This document shows positions 32,370 to 41,303 of a DNA stretch of 64,000 nt, piece after piece (positions within the stretch are counted from its first letter, which is position 1; every line of letters begins with the position of its first letter). Under the pieces are notes generated by a model. It was not told the origin of the DNA. It searched no databases and was given only the letters and a program-made list of their open reading frames with translations. A program made the translations under genes and the position numbers. The stretch is from Bacillus sp. BHET2 (GTDB lineage: Bacteria > Bacillota > Bacilli > Bacillales > Bacillaceae_B): positions 434,001 to 498,000 of the forward strand of contig NZ_VCQN01000001.1 in NCBI RefSeq assembly GCF_005938125.1, given 5' to 3'.

Positions 32370-32810
32370 GTGAACAAAATTTTAACGATTATCAATATCA
32401 TTGCAGTGATAGCTGTTGTTTTATTTATTATACAACCGATTCGAACAGCGCCGCCGACACCAAATGTAACCGTAGGGGAAGTTGCCATTCCGACATCAGA
32501 GGGCTCTTATTGTTGGGAGGGATTTATTTCAGGTCAGTGTGTGGATAAGGAGTATTCAAGCGTAGTGGCCATGGCAGATGAATATCAACCAACTACGGTA
32601 TCCCAAAATGAAAAGATCAAAGTTACATTTGATAAGAAGCCAAAAACGCTGGAAGTGGAGAGATGGATGGGGGAGGAGGAGGTAGAAATAGTGGAAATAA
32701 AGGATGATTTTCTGGGGGTTCCAAAAGAGAAGGGGGTATATGTGTATCATATAATCTCCAATTGGAAGCAGGGAGACGGGAGTTATGTGTTTTCGGTTGA
32801 AGTGAAGTAA
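32370..32810 (+). CDS. Membrane-anchored extracytoplasmic protein, unknown
   Basis: 146 residues from a GTG start (GGGGTG upstream). There is one N-terminal transmembrane segment (about 4-23) and then an external domain with a CWEGFISGQC cysteine pair (about 48-57). A beta-rich stretch ending GDGSYVFSVEVK follows, resembling small Ig-like or DUF domains. The closely spaced cysteines may form a disulfide. No family can be named with confidence. Confidence 0.6.
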   Translation: MNKILTIINIIAVIAVVLFIIQPIRTAPPTPNVTVGEVAIPTSEGSYCWEGFISGQCVDKEYSSVVAMADEYQPTTVSQNEKIKVTFDKKPKTLEVERWMGEEEVEIVEIKDDFLGVPKEKGVYVYHIISNWKQGDGSYVFSVEVK

Positions 32811-32890
32811 TGGAAAGCACACAACCAATCTGAAGATCCCTTTTAGAGTGAAGTATACGTAAAAAATCAATTATACCAAGGTGTTGATTT

Positions 32891-32945
32891 CCCGTTCACT
32901 CCTATATATATAGGTTGAAAACCTATATATATAGGAGTGAATGGG
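32891..32945. repeat. Long perfect inverted repeat with nested palindromes
   Basis: The 22-bp arms 32895-32916 and 32920-32941 are exact reverse complements around a 3-bp loop, extended by CCC/GGG outside one mismatch. Each arm contains the self-complementary CCTATATATATAGG. There is no T tract. The rest of the intergenic stretch 32811-33215 shows no gene. Confidence 0.85.
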
Positions 32946-33215
32946 GGGCCTGAACATTTGAATGGATGGACGAAGCCGCTAAGTGAGCGCGATGAAACAA
33001 GGGGGGTCATATGTAAATGAATTATGAATGGTCTCATGGCTGATATCAAGTGATGTGACGGTGAAGGATGGTAGCCATTTGTCCTCTCAATGTGAATCAG
33101 ATAAAAGCGGGACTCGGGATAGACATGGATACATAAAGAAGACTGTAAAGATGGAAAAGATAAAATAGTATATAATAGCTGCTTGGGAGCTGAAAAATCA
33201 TAAATGAGGAAAATT

Positions 33216-33395
33216 ATGGGGCCAGGGAGAATCGTTTTAATGGCAGTAATGGCAGGGGTTTACTCTGCAGTTTTGGATAATATGGAGACTGCCTACAATT
33301 TAAATACTAGTGTGAGTGCTGTTCTTTTAGTACTATTCACATTTACTACGGGATACATGTTGTATAAGGTAGGGCAAAATGGAAGTGAAGAATGA
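33216..33395 (+). CDS. Small two-span membrane protein
   Basis: 59 residues from the ATG at 33216, preceded by GAGGAAA (an in-frame ATG at 33204 overlaps this site). There are two hydrophobic stretches (GRIVLMAVMAGVYSAVL and SVSAVLLVLFTFTTGYML). Unknown family. Confidence 0.5.
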   Translation: MGPGRIVLMAVMAGVYSAVLDNMETAYNLNTSVSAVLLVLFTFTTGYMLYKVGQNGSEE

Positions 33396-33580
33396 ATTTT
33401 TAATCAAGCTCTTTTTACGAAGAAAAATAATCAACGAGAATTAAGAAATCATCAAACATATATTAATCAATTGAGTTAGATTAGACTTAACAGTGATGCT
33501 GCCTGAAGTTGTCTATTATCCAAAAAGCTTTTACAATAATATGTAACAAGAAATCAGTTTATAGGTGGAGGGATAATGAT

Positions 33581-33949
33581 ATGACCAACACAGAAAAACA
33601 TTACTCAGAAGAAAAGTTCTGGGACAAGTTAAAAAAATACGGGGTAAAGGCGGGACATTCCGTCGTATATACGGCTTTACTTCTTTACTTTGTGCTGCAA
33701 AAACCGGATATCCCTGTGAAAGCGAAGATGGTGATCATCGGTGCGCTGGGCTATTTCATTCTTCCGACTGACTTTATTCCTGACATTGCGGTTGGAATCG
33801 GATTTACAGATGACCTAGGAGCATTGGGGTTGGCTTTATTGCAGGTCGCCATGTATATCGATGATGAGGTGAAAGTAAATGCAAAGGCAAAATTGAGGGA
33901 TTGGTTTGGGGAAGATGTAGATACATCTGAAGTTGATGATAAATTGTAA
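33581..33949 (+). CDS. DUF1232 (YkvA-type) protein
   Basis: 122 residues; the DUF1232 core ALGYFILPTDFIPDIAVGIGFTDDLGAL (residues about 60-87) has the same LPxDxIPD...DDL signature as the protein at 79-357, with an added charged N-terminus and C-terminus. It is a small membrane-associated protein of unknown role. The ATG at 33581 follows GGAGGG. A terminator follows. Confidence 0.8.
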   Translation: MTNTEKHYSEEKFWDKLKKYGVKAGHSVVYTALLLYFVLQKPDIPVKAKMVIIGALGYFILPTDFIPDIAVGIGFTDDLGALGLALLQVAMYIDDEVKVNAKAKLRDWFGEDVDTSEVDDKL

Positions 33950-33958
33950 AGAAACAAA

Positions 33959-34016
33959 TGGATGGCCGTTGATCGTCTTTATTTCATTATGAAGATGAAC
34001 AATGGCCATCCTTTTT
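33959..34016 (+). terminator. Terminator after the DUF1232 gene
   Basis: ATGGATGGCC-type arm pairs with GGCCATCC, followed by TTTTTC; the loop is long (about 30 nt). Confidence 0.6.
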
Positions 34017-34132
34017 CTATATATTCAAAAAATCAATATACACTATTGAATTGCCTCGTGAAAATGGGTAAGATGAAGAAGCAACAGGTAATTTATCAGA
34101 ATAATTTGAAATTATGACCTAGGGGGTATATG

Positions 34133-34528
34133 ATGGGAAGAATAGTTCATTTCGAAGTCCATGTTGATGACATGGACAGGGCAAAGAAGTTTTATGGTGA
34201 GGTATTCGAATGGAAGTTCGAAGACTGGAGTGAATTCGCCGGAATGCCTTATTTTGGGGCGGTAACAGGGGATGAGAATGAGATGGGAATCAACGGAGCG
34301 CTGATGCAGCGTCAAGGTCCTCCTCCTGAAGCGAACAAGCCTTTAAATGGGTATGCTTGTACAATGGGAGTGGGAGATTACGACGGTACCGAGAAGAAAA
34401 TCCTCGAAAATGGCGGGAAAGTCGCTATGCCGAAATATGCTCTTCCTGGAATGGCTTGGCAGGGTTACTACATAGATACAGAAGGGAACATCTTCGGGAT
34501 TCATCAGCCGGATAAAGATGCAAAATAA
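34133..34528 (+). CDS. VOC (glyoxalase-like) family protein
   Basis: 131 residues with two betaalphabetabetabeta units: IVHFEVHVDDMDRAKKFYGEVFEWKFE at the start and GYYIDTEGNIFGIHQPD at the end. His and Glu near the expected metal positions are visible (HFEVHV, DTEGNIFGIH). VOC proteins include glyoxalases and antibiotic-binding proteins; no specific substrate can be named. The second of two adjacent ATGs is preferred for spacing to AGGGGG. A terminator follows. Confidence 0.8.
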   Translation: MGRIVHFEVHVDDMDRAKKFYGEVFEWKFEDWSEFAGMPYFGAVTGDENEMGINGALMQRQGPPPEANKPLNGYACTMGVGDYDGTEKKILENGGKVAMPKYALPGMAWQGYYIDTEGNIFGIHQPDKDAK

Positions 34529-34542
34529 GATCTGATTTAAGC

Positions 34543-34573
34543 AACGCCCTATACAATGAGATAGGGCGTTTTT
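34543..34573 (+). terminator. Terminator after the VOC gene
   Basis: AACGCCCTAT (34543-34552) pairs with ATAGGGCGTT (34561-34570), followed by T. Confidence 0.85.
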
Positions 34574-34652
34574 CTAGTGTAGATATCGATGGTTTTTTAC
34601 TATCAGAATTCTATTCTTGTGGTAAAATAAGGGTATAATAAATAGTAGGTGA

Positions 34653-34859
34653 GTGATAATCATAGAGGTATTTTTGATTTGTTTCTTTGCGTTTGTCATC
34701 ATCTATCAAACGGTGTTTGCGATGATTAAAGTGTTACAAATCGCTTTAGAGCGGAGACAAATAACAAATCAAAAGTATAAAGTGATGCTTACCTCTTCCA
34801 TTACAGTTGGTAGTGTCAGCGCTGCACTCTTGCCTGTTGGGTATACCATTTTCTATTAG
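34653..34859 (+). CDS. Small membrane protein
   Basis: Up to 68 residues with two hydrophobic segments separated by the basic stretch LERRQITNQKYK. The start is uncertain: the GTG at 34653 is too close to AGGTGAG, and a TTG at 34674 has AGAGG at better spacing. Unknown family; first of three small membrane genes in a row. Confidence 0.5.
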   Translation: MIIIEVFLICFFAFVIIYQTVFAMIKVLQIALERRQITNQKYKVMLTSSITVGSVSAALLPVGYTIFY

Positions 34860-34912
34860 TCTATTCTTAAATGGGTGTAATGAATCAAAATAGAAGCATT
34901 TGGAGGGGGCAT

Positions 34913-35050
34913 ATGAATTCATTGATTGGAATCGCCATTATTCTTATCGTGTTTTTTTCATCAAGTATCATTGAGAAAAGATTGAAAAATATTGAAATGC
35001 AGAATAAGGTTGTCATTAAGGTTTTAGAAGAAATTAGAGATAGAAAATAG
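34913..35050 (+). CDS. 45-aa single-span membrane protein
   Basis: ATG at 34913 with a strong GGAGGGGG site. The product begins MNSLIGIAIILIVFFSSSII and continues with a charged helix (EKRLKNIEMQNKVVIKVLEEIRD). This is one membrane span with an amphipathic coiled-coil-like tail, a layout common among short Bacillus membrane proteins. The function is unknown. Confidence 0.65.
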   Translation: MNSLIGIAIILIVFFSSSIIEKRLKNIEMQNKVVIKVLEEIRDRK

Positions 35051-35087
35051 TAGATAGAAATATCAATGAACGGAGAGAAAAGGGAGT

Positions 35088-35366
35088 ATGAAACGATTTA
35101 TCCGCTTGTTTTTTAAAGAAAGCCAAAATAAACGTACTATTAAACCTATTAGAACTATGAATAGCATATTATTAGTCTTTGCCCTGATTTTGCTCATTAT
35201 GGCATTTTTAAATGATACTTCCATGAATTATATGGGATGGTCTATGATGGTACTTGGGTTGATTCATTTGTTAGATGGCATAGAGAATTATCTACTAAAA
35301 GAGAGCATGGGCCCATCTTTCGGACTTGCCGCCGTATTTTGTATGTTTTCTTACACGTTGTTTTAG
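35088..35366 (+). CDS. DUF3953-like small membrane protein
   Basis: 92 residues: a basic N-terminal tail (about 1-23), then three hydrophobic segments (about 26-43, 49-64, 74-92) with MVLGLIHLLDGIENYLLKES between. Similar in layout to 29073-29309 and 59095-59370. AAAGGGAG precedes the ATG. Unknown function. Confidence 0.6.
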   Translation: MKRFIRLFFKESQNKRTIKPIRTMNSILLVFALILLIMAFLNDTSMNYMGWSMMVLGLIHLLDGIENYLLKESMGPSFGLAAVFCMFSYTLF

Positions 35367-35424
35367 TATAGGTACATCTTTCCCAAAACCCCGCCAATAT
35401 TCTCTCATGTTGTGGTAGAGGCCT

Positions 35425-35505
35425 CTATTTGATTTCTATACGAATGACTTTTCCTTGAATCACTTTTTCAACAGACAGTTCTTCATACGCGTTTAGTTCC
35501 CTCAT
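35425..35505 (-). pseudogene. Possible gene remnant (26 codons)
   Basis: A short minus-strand ORF with a coding-like composition (begins MRELNAYEELSVEKVIQGK) but no good ribosome binding site. It may be the remaining end of a lost gene. The rest of 35367-35782 shows no gene. Confidence 0.2.
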
Positions 35506-35782
35506 TCAGCTTTCACGCCTATAAAGATTCAGACATATGGACAAAATCAGCATTCTATTCATCTAATACACCTCGATCTATCAATGGTAGAGAAGGCGAT
35601 ATGCGTTTCAGGAAGGATGAATGTTTCGGGAGCGATCGGATAATCGTAAGTAGATTTTTCCCTGCTTATGCAATAAAGCAAGTGCAGGAATCAATTAATC
35701 TATCTAATCAATAAAATATTCAAATCAAAGGTGTAGAGTGGTTTTCATAATAATAAAATCTCACATATAGGAGGCAATACAT

Positions 35783-36565
35783 ATGGATACAACACAACAA
35801 AACAGCAGTGCCTGGGACAAAAAGGTCGAAGAAGGATCCAGGTATACAAAGTCGGTCAGTAGTGAAATCATTGAGCGAAGTAGAAATGGTGAATGGGAGA
35901 TCACGGTCACAACTGAGAAATCGGTACCAAAAAGTTGGTTTCCGCAATCGTTAAAGGATCTGAAAATACTTTGCTTGGCTTCTGGCGGAGGACAGCAGGC
36001 TCCAGTTCTTGCTGCCGCAGGAGCTGACGTGACGGTTACGGATCTATCCAAGAAGCAATTAGAACAAGATGAGGAAGTAGCTCAACGTGAAGGTTTAACA
36101 TTGAAGACCGTACAAGGAGATATGGTGGATCTTAGCAATTTTGAAGATGAATATTTTGATATGATCATTAATCCTGTCTCCAATTTATTCGTGAAGGATG
36201 TTCATCCTGTATGGAAAGAGGCTTCCAGGGTTTTAAAAGATAAAGGCATTCTTATTTCCGGGTTTACCAATCCTCTACTATGGATCTTTGATGATGCAGA
36301 AGAAAGAAAAGGGGTTTTGGACGTCAAGCACTCTATTCCTTCCTCCACTTTGGATCATTTATCTGAGAATGAGGTTCAGGTATATCTTGATTCAAATCAA
36401 ACGATTGAATATGCCCACACGTTGGAAGACCAAATCCAAGGTCAAATCGATGCCGGTTTGGTCATTACAGGTTTCTACGAAGATGACTTTGGGGGAACGA
36501 GGATTTTAGACAAACATATTAAAACGTTTATGGCTACCAGGGCTGTAAAGGGCAGAGTAAAATAA
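35783..36565 (+). CDS. Class I SAM-dependent methyltransferase
   Basis: 260 residues. Motif I is ILCLASGGGQQAPVLAAAGADVTVTDLSKKQL (about 62-93), then VQGDMVDLSNFEDEYFDMIINPVSNLF, where NP-V replaces the usual acidic motif. The GGGQQAP form is typical of a Bacillus/actinobacterial small-molecule methyltransferase group. The N-terminal DTTQQNSSAWDKKVEEGSRYTKSVS resembles other members that start with W-D-xxV. The substrate is unknown. AGGAGGC precedes the ATG. The membrane gene 26 bp downstream may be cotranscribed. Confidence 0.82.
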   Translation: MDTTQQNSSAWDKKVEEGSRYTKSVSSEIIERSRNGEWEITVTTEKSVPKSWFPQSLKDLKILCLASGGGQQAPVLAAAGADVTVTDLSKKQLEQDEEVAQREGLTLKTVQGDMVDLSNFEDEYFDMIINPVSNLFVKDVHPVWKEASRVLKDKGILISGFTNPLLWIFDDAEERKGVLDVKHSIPSSTLDHLSENEVQVYLDSNQTIEYAHTLEDQIQGQIDAGLVITGFYEDDFGGTRILDKHIKTFMATRAVKGRVK

Positions 36566-36591
36566 TAGAGCTTCTTCGAGGGAGGGAAAAG

Positions 36592-36891
36592 ATGACGGAA
36601 ATGCGTAGGGGAGATGTCGTCCTTATCCTAGGAATCGTGTTGATGATTGGATCCGTACTGAATTTCATAGCGTTCGATGAGAGGAAAGGCTCATTTCTCC
36701 AACTCACCTTTGGCATGTATGAACCCTTTGGGACATTGGCATGCCTCTTGTTCTCAATCATCCTGATCGGGATTGGGTATCATCTTAAGTGGAATGTTTC
36801 ATTCATACATTTTGTCCTTTACCTAATATTCATTATTATTATTTCGGTTATTCCAGTTATTTTCATATTCATACATGCTGGGGAACTCTGA
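36592..36891 (+). CDS. Three-span small membrane protein
   Basis: 99 residues with hydrophobic segments at about 9-26, 44-62 and 68-94 and a charged DERKGS loop. GAGGGAGGG precedes the ATG. Not recognised; possibly cotranscribed with the methyltransferase. Confidence 0.55.
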   Translation: MTEMRRGDVVLILGIVLMIGSVLNFIAFDERKGSFLQLTFGMYEPFGTLACLLFSIILIGIGYHLKWNVSFIHFVLYLIFIIIISVIPVIFIFIHAGEL

Positions 36892-36996
36892 TATGCAATA
36901 AAAAAAAGATCCCCCTCAAACAGATGATTTGTAATCAATTACTACCCATGTAAAAATTAATTCATACTACATTAATCGGAATGAGGAGATGATGGA

Positions 36997-37641
36997 ATGA
37001 ACGTAGCTGTTGTAGGTGCAAATGGACAAATCGGGAAGCATGTGATCAGACTTTTACAAGAAAACAATAATCATTCGCCGAAAGCCATTGTAAGAAAGGA
37101 AGAGCAGGCGGAGGCGTTTGAGCAAGAGGGAGTTCAATCTTCACTGGTTGACTTAGAAGGAACAGTCGATGACATTGCTAAGGGACTTCATGGTACCGAG
37201 GCAGTGGTATTTACAGCTGGGTCAGGTGGCAGCACAGGTTCTGATAAAACGTTACTTATCGATCTTGATGGAGCGGTGAAAGCGATGGAAGCCGCGAAAC
37301 AGGCCGGGGTCGATCGTTTCATCATGGTCAGTGCACTTCAGGCTCATAACCGCGAGAACTGGAATGAATCCTTGAAGCCTTATTATGTAGCAAAACACTT
37401 CGCTGATCAGGCCCTTGTACAGAGTGGCTTAACCTATACGATTATCCGCCCGGGAGGATTATTGAATGAACCGGGTACTGGGAAGGTCTCAGCTGGAGAA
37501 AATCTATCTAGAAGCTCAATTCCCCGTGAAGATGTGGCACGCACCATCGTGGTTTCCCTGTCAGAGGAACATACATTCAACAAGGGCTTCGATCTCGTGT
37601 CAGGTAGGGATGAGATCCAAGTCGCAGTTCAAAACATATAG
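36997..37641 (+). CDS. yhfK: YhfK-like NAD(P)-binding atypical SDR
   Basis: A 214-residue NAD(P)-binding protein with GANGQIGKHV (about 7-16) as cofactor motif, VFTAGSGGSTGSDKT, DRFIMVSALQAHNRENW and YYVAKHFADQALVQSGLTYTIIRPGGLLNEPGTG. Length and motifs match B. subtilis YhfK, an atypical SDR of unknown substrate. GAGGAG lies before the ATG. A terminator follows. Confidence 0.85.
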   Translation: MNVAVVGANGQIGKHVIRLLQENNNHSPKAIVRKEEQAEAFEQEGVQSSLVDLEGTVDDIAKGLHGTEAVVFTAGSGGSTGSDKTLLIDLDGAVKAMEAAKQAGVDRFIMVSALQAHNRENWNESLKPYYVAKHFADQALVQSGLTYTIIRPGGLLNEPGTGKVSAGENLSRSSIPREDVARTIVVSLSEEHTFNKGFDLVSGRDEIQVAVQNI

Positions 37642-37654
37642 GAATAGTGGAGAA

Positions 37655-37690
37655 AGAATGGTCATCGTTTGTGATGGTCATTCTTTTTTT
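37655..37690 (+). terminator. Terminator after the yhfK-like gene
   Basis: AGAATGGTCATC (37655-37666) pairs with GATGGTCATTCT (37672-37683) with wobble pairs, followed by T7. Confidence 0.75.
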
Positions 37691-37710
37691 AGTTGAGAAC
37701 ATTGTTTTAT

Positions 37711-37726
37711 TTTGGAATAATTGGTA
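37711..37726 (+). promoter_or_regulatory. Shared 16-bp promoter-like element, copy 1
   Basis: TTTGGAATAATTGGTA, one mismatch from the consensus TTTGAAATAATTGGTA, lying 28 bp before the ATG at 37755. It directly follows the yhfK terminator. Confidence 0.5.
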
Positions 37727-37754
37727 TACAGATACAAGTGGAAGGGATTTGAAA

Positions 37755-38198
37755 ATGAACTATTTTTTGAAAGTCAATCTCATGAGCATTTTATATGCTC
37801 TCATGATTCTGGTACCGACCGAGTTAATGGTAAATGTATACAGGTTGAGTAGACGAACGGGCTGGGATATCGCTACTGTCAATGATGTCAGTGGATTCCT
37901 TATTATGGCCGATCTCATTTTGGGGACGGTGCTATTTTATCTAATCACTAAAAATTGGATGGGAAAACGGAAGGAAAGCTATTGGACTTCTATTCTTTGG
38001 TTTCCATATTTTATCCTGTTTGTTTATGTTACCGCCACATTTTTTCCTACCACCTATAGAGGGGACACTCCTAATCCGGCTTCTGGCATTGTGCTGATTG
38101 GGATGTTGATAGTATATCCATTTTATATTTTGGTGATGAACTTTTTAGGTTTGATAAGTGATGAAGAGGGAGGAGAATATTCCCATGGTGATAAATAA
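37755..38198 (+). CDS. Four-span membrane protein
   Basis: 147 residues with transmembrane segments at about 5-24, 45-62, 75-95 and 110-133 and a C-terminal acidic tail (DEEGGEYSHGDK). The ATG at 37755 follows GGAAGGG. It overlaps the next gene by 14 bp. No family is recognised. Confidence 0.55.
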   Translation: MNYFLKVNLMSILYALMILVPTELMVNVYRLSRRTGWDIATVNDVSGFLIMADLILGTVLFYLITKNWMGKRKESYWTSILWFPYFILFVYVTATFFPTTYRGDTPNPASGIVLIGMLIVYPFYILVMNFLGLISDEEGGEYSHGDK

Positions 38199-38730
38199 TG
38201 AAAGAAGAAAAACCATCGCCATTGATATGGATGAGGTGATTGCTGATTTTCAAAAGAAGCATTTGGACCTATATAACCACGAGTATGATGAAGTTTTGAC
38301 ACTTGAAGATTTACAATGTACAAGGCTATGGCAAATTCGTCCCCAGTTAAAAGATGAGATTCTTGCGTATGTGGATGATCCGGGTTTCTTTAGGGACCTT
38401 GAGGTAATGGAAGCAAGTCAGGAGGTAATAAAGGAACTCAGTCAAGATTTCGAGATATTCATCACGACAGCAGCAATGGAGCACCCGTCATCCTTTTCAG
38501 CGAAATATGAGTGGCTGAAAGAACACTTTCCTTTTATATCAGACTTGAATTTTGTCTTTTGTGGGAATAAAAGCATTATTGATGCAGACTATCTGATTGA
38601 CGACAGCCCAAGGCATTTCAAAGGGTTCAGAGGAAAGGGCTTATTATTTACTGCACCTCATAATGTGGAGATTTCTTCTTTTAAGCGGGTAAATGATTGG
38701 CAGGAAGTAAGAGAATATTTTTTAAGATAA
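38185..38730 (+). CDS. 5'(3')-deoxyribonucleotidase-like HAD phosphatase (YqfW/NT5C type)
   Basis: 181 residues with the HAD motif I IAIDMDEVIADF (about 10-21, DxDxV), motif II FITTAAMEHP and motif III/IV LIDDSPRHF. This is the NT5C/YqfW family that dephosphorylates deoxynucleotides. The ATG at 38185 follows AGGGAGGAG inside the end of the previous gene. Confidence 0.82.
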   Translation: MVINNERRKTIAIDMDEVIADFQKKHLDLYNHEYDEVLTLEDLQCTRLWQIRPQLKDEILAYVDDPGFFRDLEVMEASQEVIKELSQDFEIFITTAAMEHPSSFSAKYEWLKEHFPFISDLNFVFCGNKSIIDADYLIDDSPRHFKGFRGKGLLFTAPHNVEISSFKRVNDWQEVREYFLR

Positions 38731-38889
38731 CCATATCCAATGTGGTGCTCGCCACTTTAGAGGAGTTTCCTTCTTTTATTAGTTAAATATTTCGTAATTT
38801 TCTTGCAAATCGAACTTGGAAAAAAGTTCAAATCGAGGTAAAATAAGAACATACGTTTCGTTCGAGGCGATAGATAGGGGGAGAGAATG

Positions 38890-40671
38890 ATGAATCAAAC
38901 TAAATATAAATCAGTATGGAATCTCGACAGCATCTTTAAGGGCGGAAGCGGATCACCCGATCTTCATGACCATATGATTCAGACGGAAGTTTATATCAAG
39001 GAACTGGATGAGAAATTGAAAGAGTGGAAGACTCCACGAGAGGAAAGTGATGCATATCAAATAGCTGACATACTTCATGAACTTCGAGAAATAAAATTGT
39101 GTATATCCCAAGCGAGATCCTTCGTCATTTGCCTTCTTGCCCAAGACCCGAAAGATCAGGTAGCTCAATCCTATAGAGGCAAGACTACTGCTCTTCTTTC
39201 ACGCTATGAATCAATTAATAGTCGCTTTAAAAAGAGGTTAGCTATAACGGAGAAATCTCTTTGGCGGAATTTGCTAGAAACAAAGGAATTAAAAGAGTAT
39301 CGCTTCGTCCTTACTGAATGGAAAGACGATGCGGACAGGGAACCCTCTCAGGAAATGTCAGACCTCATGGTGGATGGGTATCATTCCTGGGGGGAGTTCT
39401 ATCAATCGTTCATGAGCAGTATTAAAGTCGAAGTAAAGAACCAGGAGCTATCTGTTGGACAGGCTCTCAATCTTCGTTCTCATTCAGACCCGTCTGTACG
39501 GGAAGAGTCCCATAGGGCACTGGTGGAGAAGTGGGCTGAGCATGAGGGAATGTTCGCTCAAATCTTGAATCATCTTGCGGGATTCCGCTTGAACATGTAT
39601 AAAAGCGTAGGAGTCGAGGACGTGATCTCCGTCCCCCTTGCCCAAAATCGCATGAAGGAAGAAACACTGCATGCCATGTTATCCGTGATTGAGAAGAATA
39701 AAGAGCCTTTTGCCGATTACTTGAATGTGAAAGCTAAAATGAATGGCGATTCTAAAATGAAATCCTTTCACTTTGGTTCTCTGATGAATCACGAACAACA
39801 AAGCATTGAATATAGTGAAGCGGCCGCGTTGATCGAGGAGCAATTTCATGGGTTTGGAACTGAAATGGGCCAGTTTGCAGAGAAAGCATTCGGGGAAGGT
39901 TGGGTCGAGGCTGAAAATCGTCCGAATAAGTCAGCGGTGGCATTTTGTGCAGGTTTTCCGCAAATAGGTGAATCAAGGGTATTCCTGACTTTCAATAACA
40001 CGTTCAAAGGGATTTTATCCCTTGTACACGAATTGGGGCATGCTTTTCATAACCATGCCATGAAATCTGTGGATGGGATCAACAAACAGTATCCCATGAG
40101 CTTGGCAGAAACGGCTTCAACCTTCGCTGAAATGATCATACTGGAAGCGGCCATGGAGAAAGCGAATTCCGACGAAGAGAAACTGTTCATCCTCGATGAG
40201 AAACTAAAGCGAAGCGTCATGAACTTTATGAACCTTCACGCAAGATTCATCTTTGAAAAAGAATTTCACGAAGAAAGAAAAAAGGGGTTCGTTTCCGCTA
40301 CCAGACTAAACGAGCTAATGAAGTCAGCCATAGAACGGGGCTATGATGGGTCTCTTGATGAGATCCCGATTCACTCATGGGTATGGACGCCCCACTTTTA
40401 TAAAACTGAATCTCCCTTTTATAGCTTTCCATATACATTTGGATATTTACTTGCGTTGAATTTCTTTGCGAAAGCCAAGGAAACAGGGAAAGAATTTGAA
40501 CAGCACTACTTGTCACTGCTGGAGGATTCAGGAAGCATGTCTGCAGAAGATCTCGTTATGAAGCACTTGGGGGAAGACATCACCGAGGGAGCCTTTTGGG
40601 AAAAAGGGATGAGATTATGCATTAAGGACAGTGAGGAATTTGTGAGATTGGCCGCATCACTAGCGAAGTGA
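38890..40671 (+). CDS. M3B oligoendopeptidase F family peptidase
   Basis: 593 residues; a zinc peptidase with HELGHAFHNHAM near residues 380-391 and the downstream Glu in ETASTFAEMIILEAA (about 410). The all-helical N-terminal half and C-terminal YDGSLDEIPIHSWVWTPHFYKTESPFYSFPYTFGYLLAL block are typical of oligoendopeptidase F. These cytoplasmic enzymes degrade short peptides. A related peptidase lies at 53715-55502. The start is one of two adjacent ATGs after GGGGGAGAG. Confidence 0.9.
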   Translation: MNQTKYKSVWNLDSIFKGGSGSPDLHDHMIQTEVYIKELDEKLKEWKTPREESDAYQIADILHELREIKLCISQARSFVICLLAQDPKDQVAQSYRGKTTALLSRYESINSRFKKRLAITEKSLWRNLLETKELKEYRFVLTEWKDDADREPSQEMSDLMVDGYHSWGEFYQSFMSSIKVEVKNQELSVGQALNLRSHSDPSVREESHRALVEKWAEHEGMFAQILNHLAGFRLNMYKSVGVEDVISVPLAQNRMKEETLHAMLSVIEKNKEPFADYLNVKAKMNGDSKMKSFHFGSLMNHEQQSIEYSEAAALIEEQFHGFGTEMGQFAEKAFGEGWVEAENRPNKSAVAFCAGFPQIGESRVFLTFNNTFKGILSLVHELGHAFHNHAMKSVDGINKQYPMSLAETASTFAEMIILEAAMEKANSDEEKLFILDEKLKRSVMNFMNLHARFIFEKEFHEERKKGFVSATRLNELMKSAIERGYDGSLDEIPIHSWVWTPHFYKTESPFYSFPYTFGYLLALNFFAKAKETGKEFEQHYLSLLEDSGSMSAEDLVMKHLGEDITEGAFWEKGMRLCIKDSEEFVRLAASLAK

Positions 40672-40724
40672 AGAAGACTATAGGTTGACATAAATAACAA
40701 TGATTGATGATCAGGAGAGAATTC

Positions 40725-41303
40725 ATGGACAAAATCTTATATAATCTGGCAAGTCTACTAAACAATCAAGATACAAAAATGATCATCGGCATCTCAGGAC
40801 ACGGTGCTTCAGGGAAAACCACATTTGCAAAGAAGCTTTTGACGCTTCTGGAAGGAAAGGATATTAACTATATCAACACCGATCCTTATATCGTTAGTTC
40901 AGACGTCAGAAAGCATACATCCATCCAATATGAGTATCAAAGTGAAATCCATCAATCCAAAATGACCGCCTGTCATCCCAATGCCCATCATATGTTGGCA
41001 CTGGACCGGGACCTCAAGATGGTGAGAGAGGGAATGGACTTCTATACGATGGACGTTCAATATGAAAGAAGTCAGCTAATCACCTCCCGAAACAACCTGA
41101 CGATTATTGAAGGGATGACGGTTGCGTTCAGCAATCCCAATTTATTCGACGTCATGATTTACTTTTATACGGATGGTGAAACGGAACTAATGCGAAGAGG
41201 GATTCGTGATGTTTCAGAGAGAGGAATGGACATAGAGTATTTACGAAATACCCATAATGAACGCAGAAGATGGGGAAGAGATAACAAGGGGATTGACGGA
41301 TAA
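40725..41303 (+). pseudogene. Uridine-kinase-like P-loop protein, 3' end lost by deletion
   Basis: 192 codons. Walker A is GISGHGASGKTTFAKKLL (about 22-39), then INTDPYIVSS and a LIRRGIRD/ERGMD lid (ELMRRGIRDVSERGMDIEYLRNTHNERR). After NTHNERR the reading continues only as RWGRDNKGIDG, which is the neighbouring phosphatase sequence read in another frame. So the last 20 or so residues of the kinase are replaced. It might still fold and work; this is an inference. AGGAGAG precedes the ATG at 40725. Confidence 0.65.

Noticed and set aside
33060..33203. A gene between the long inverted repeat and 33216
   Set aside because: No frame with a ribosome binding site and useful length.
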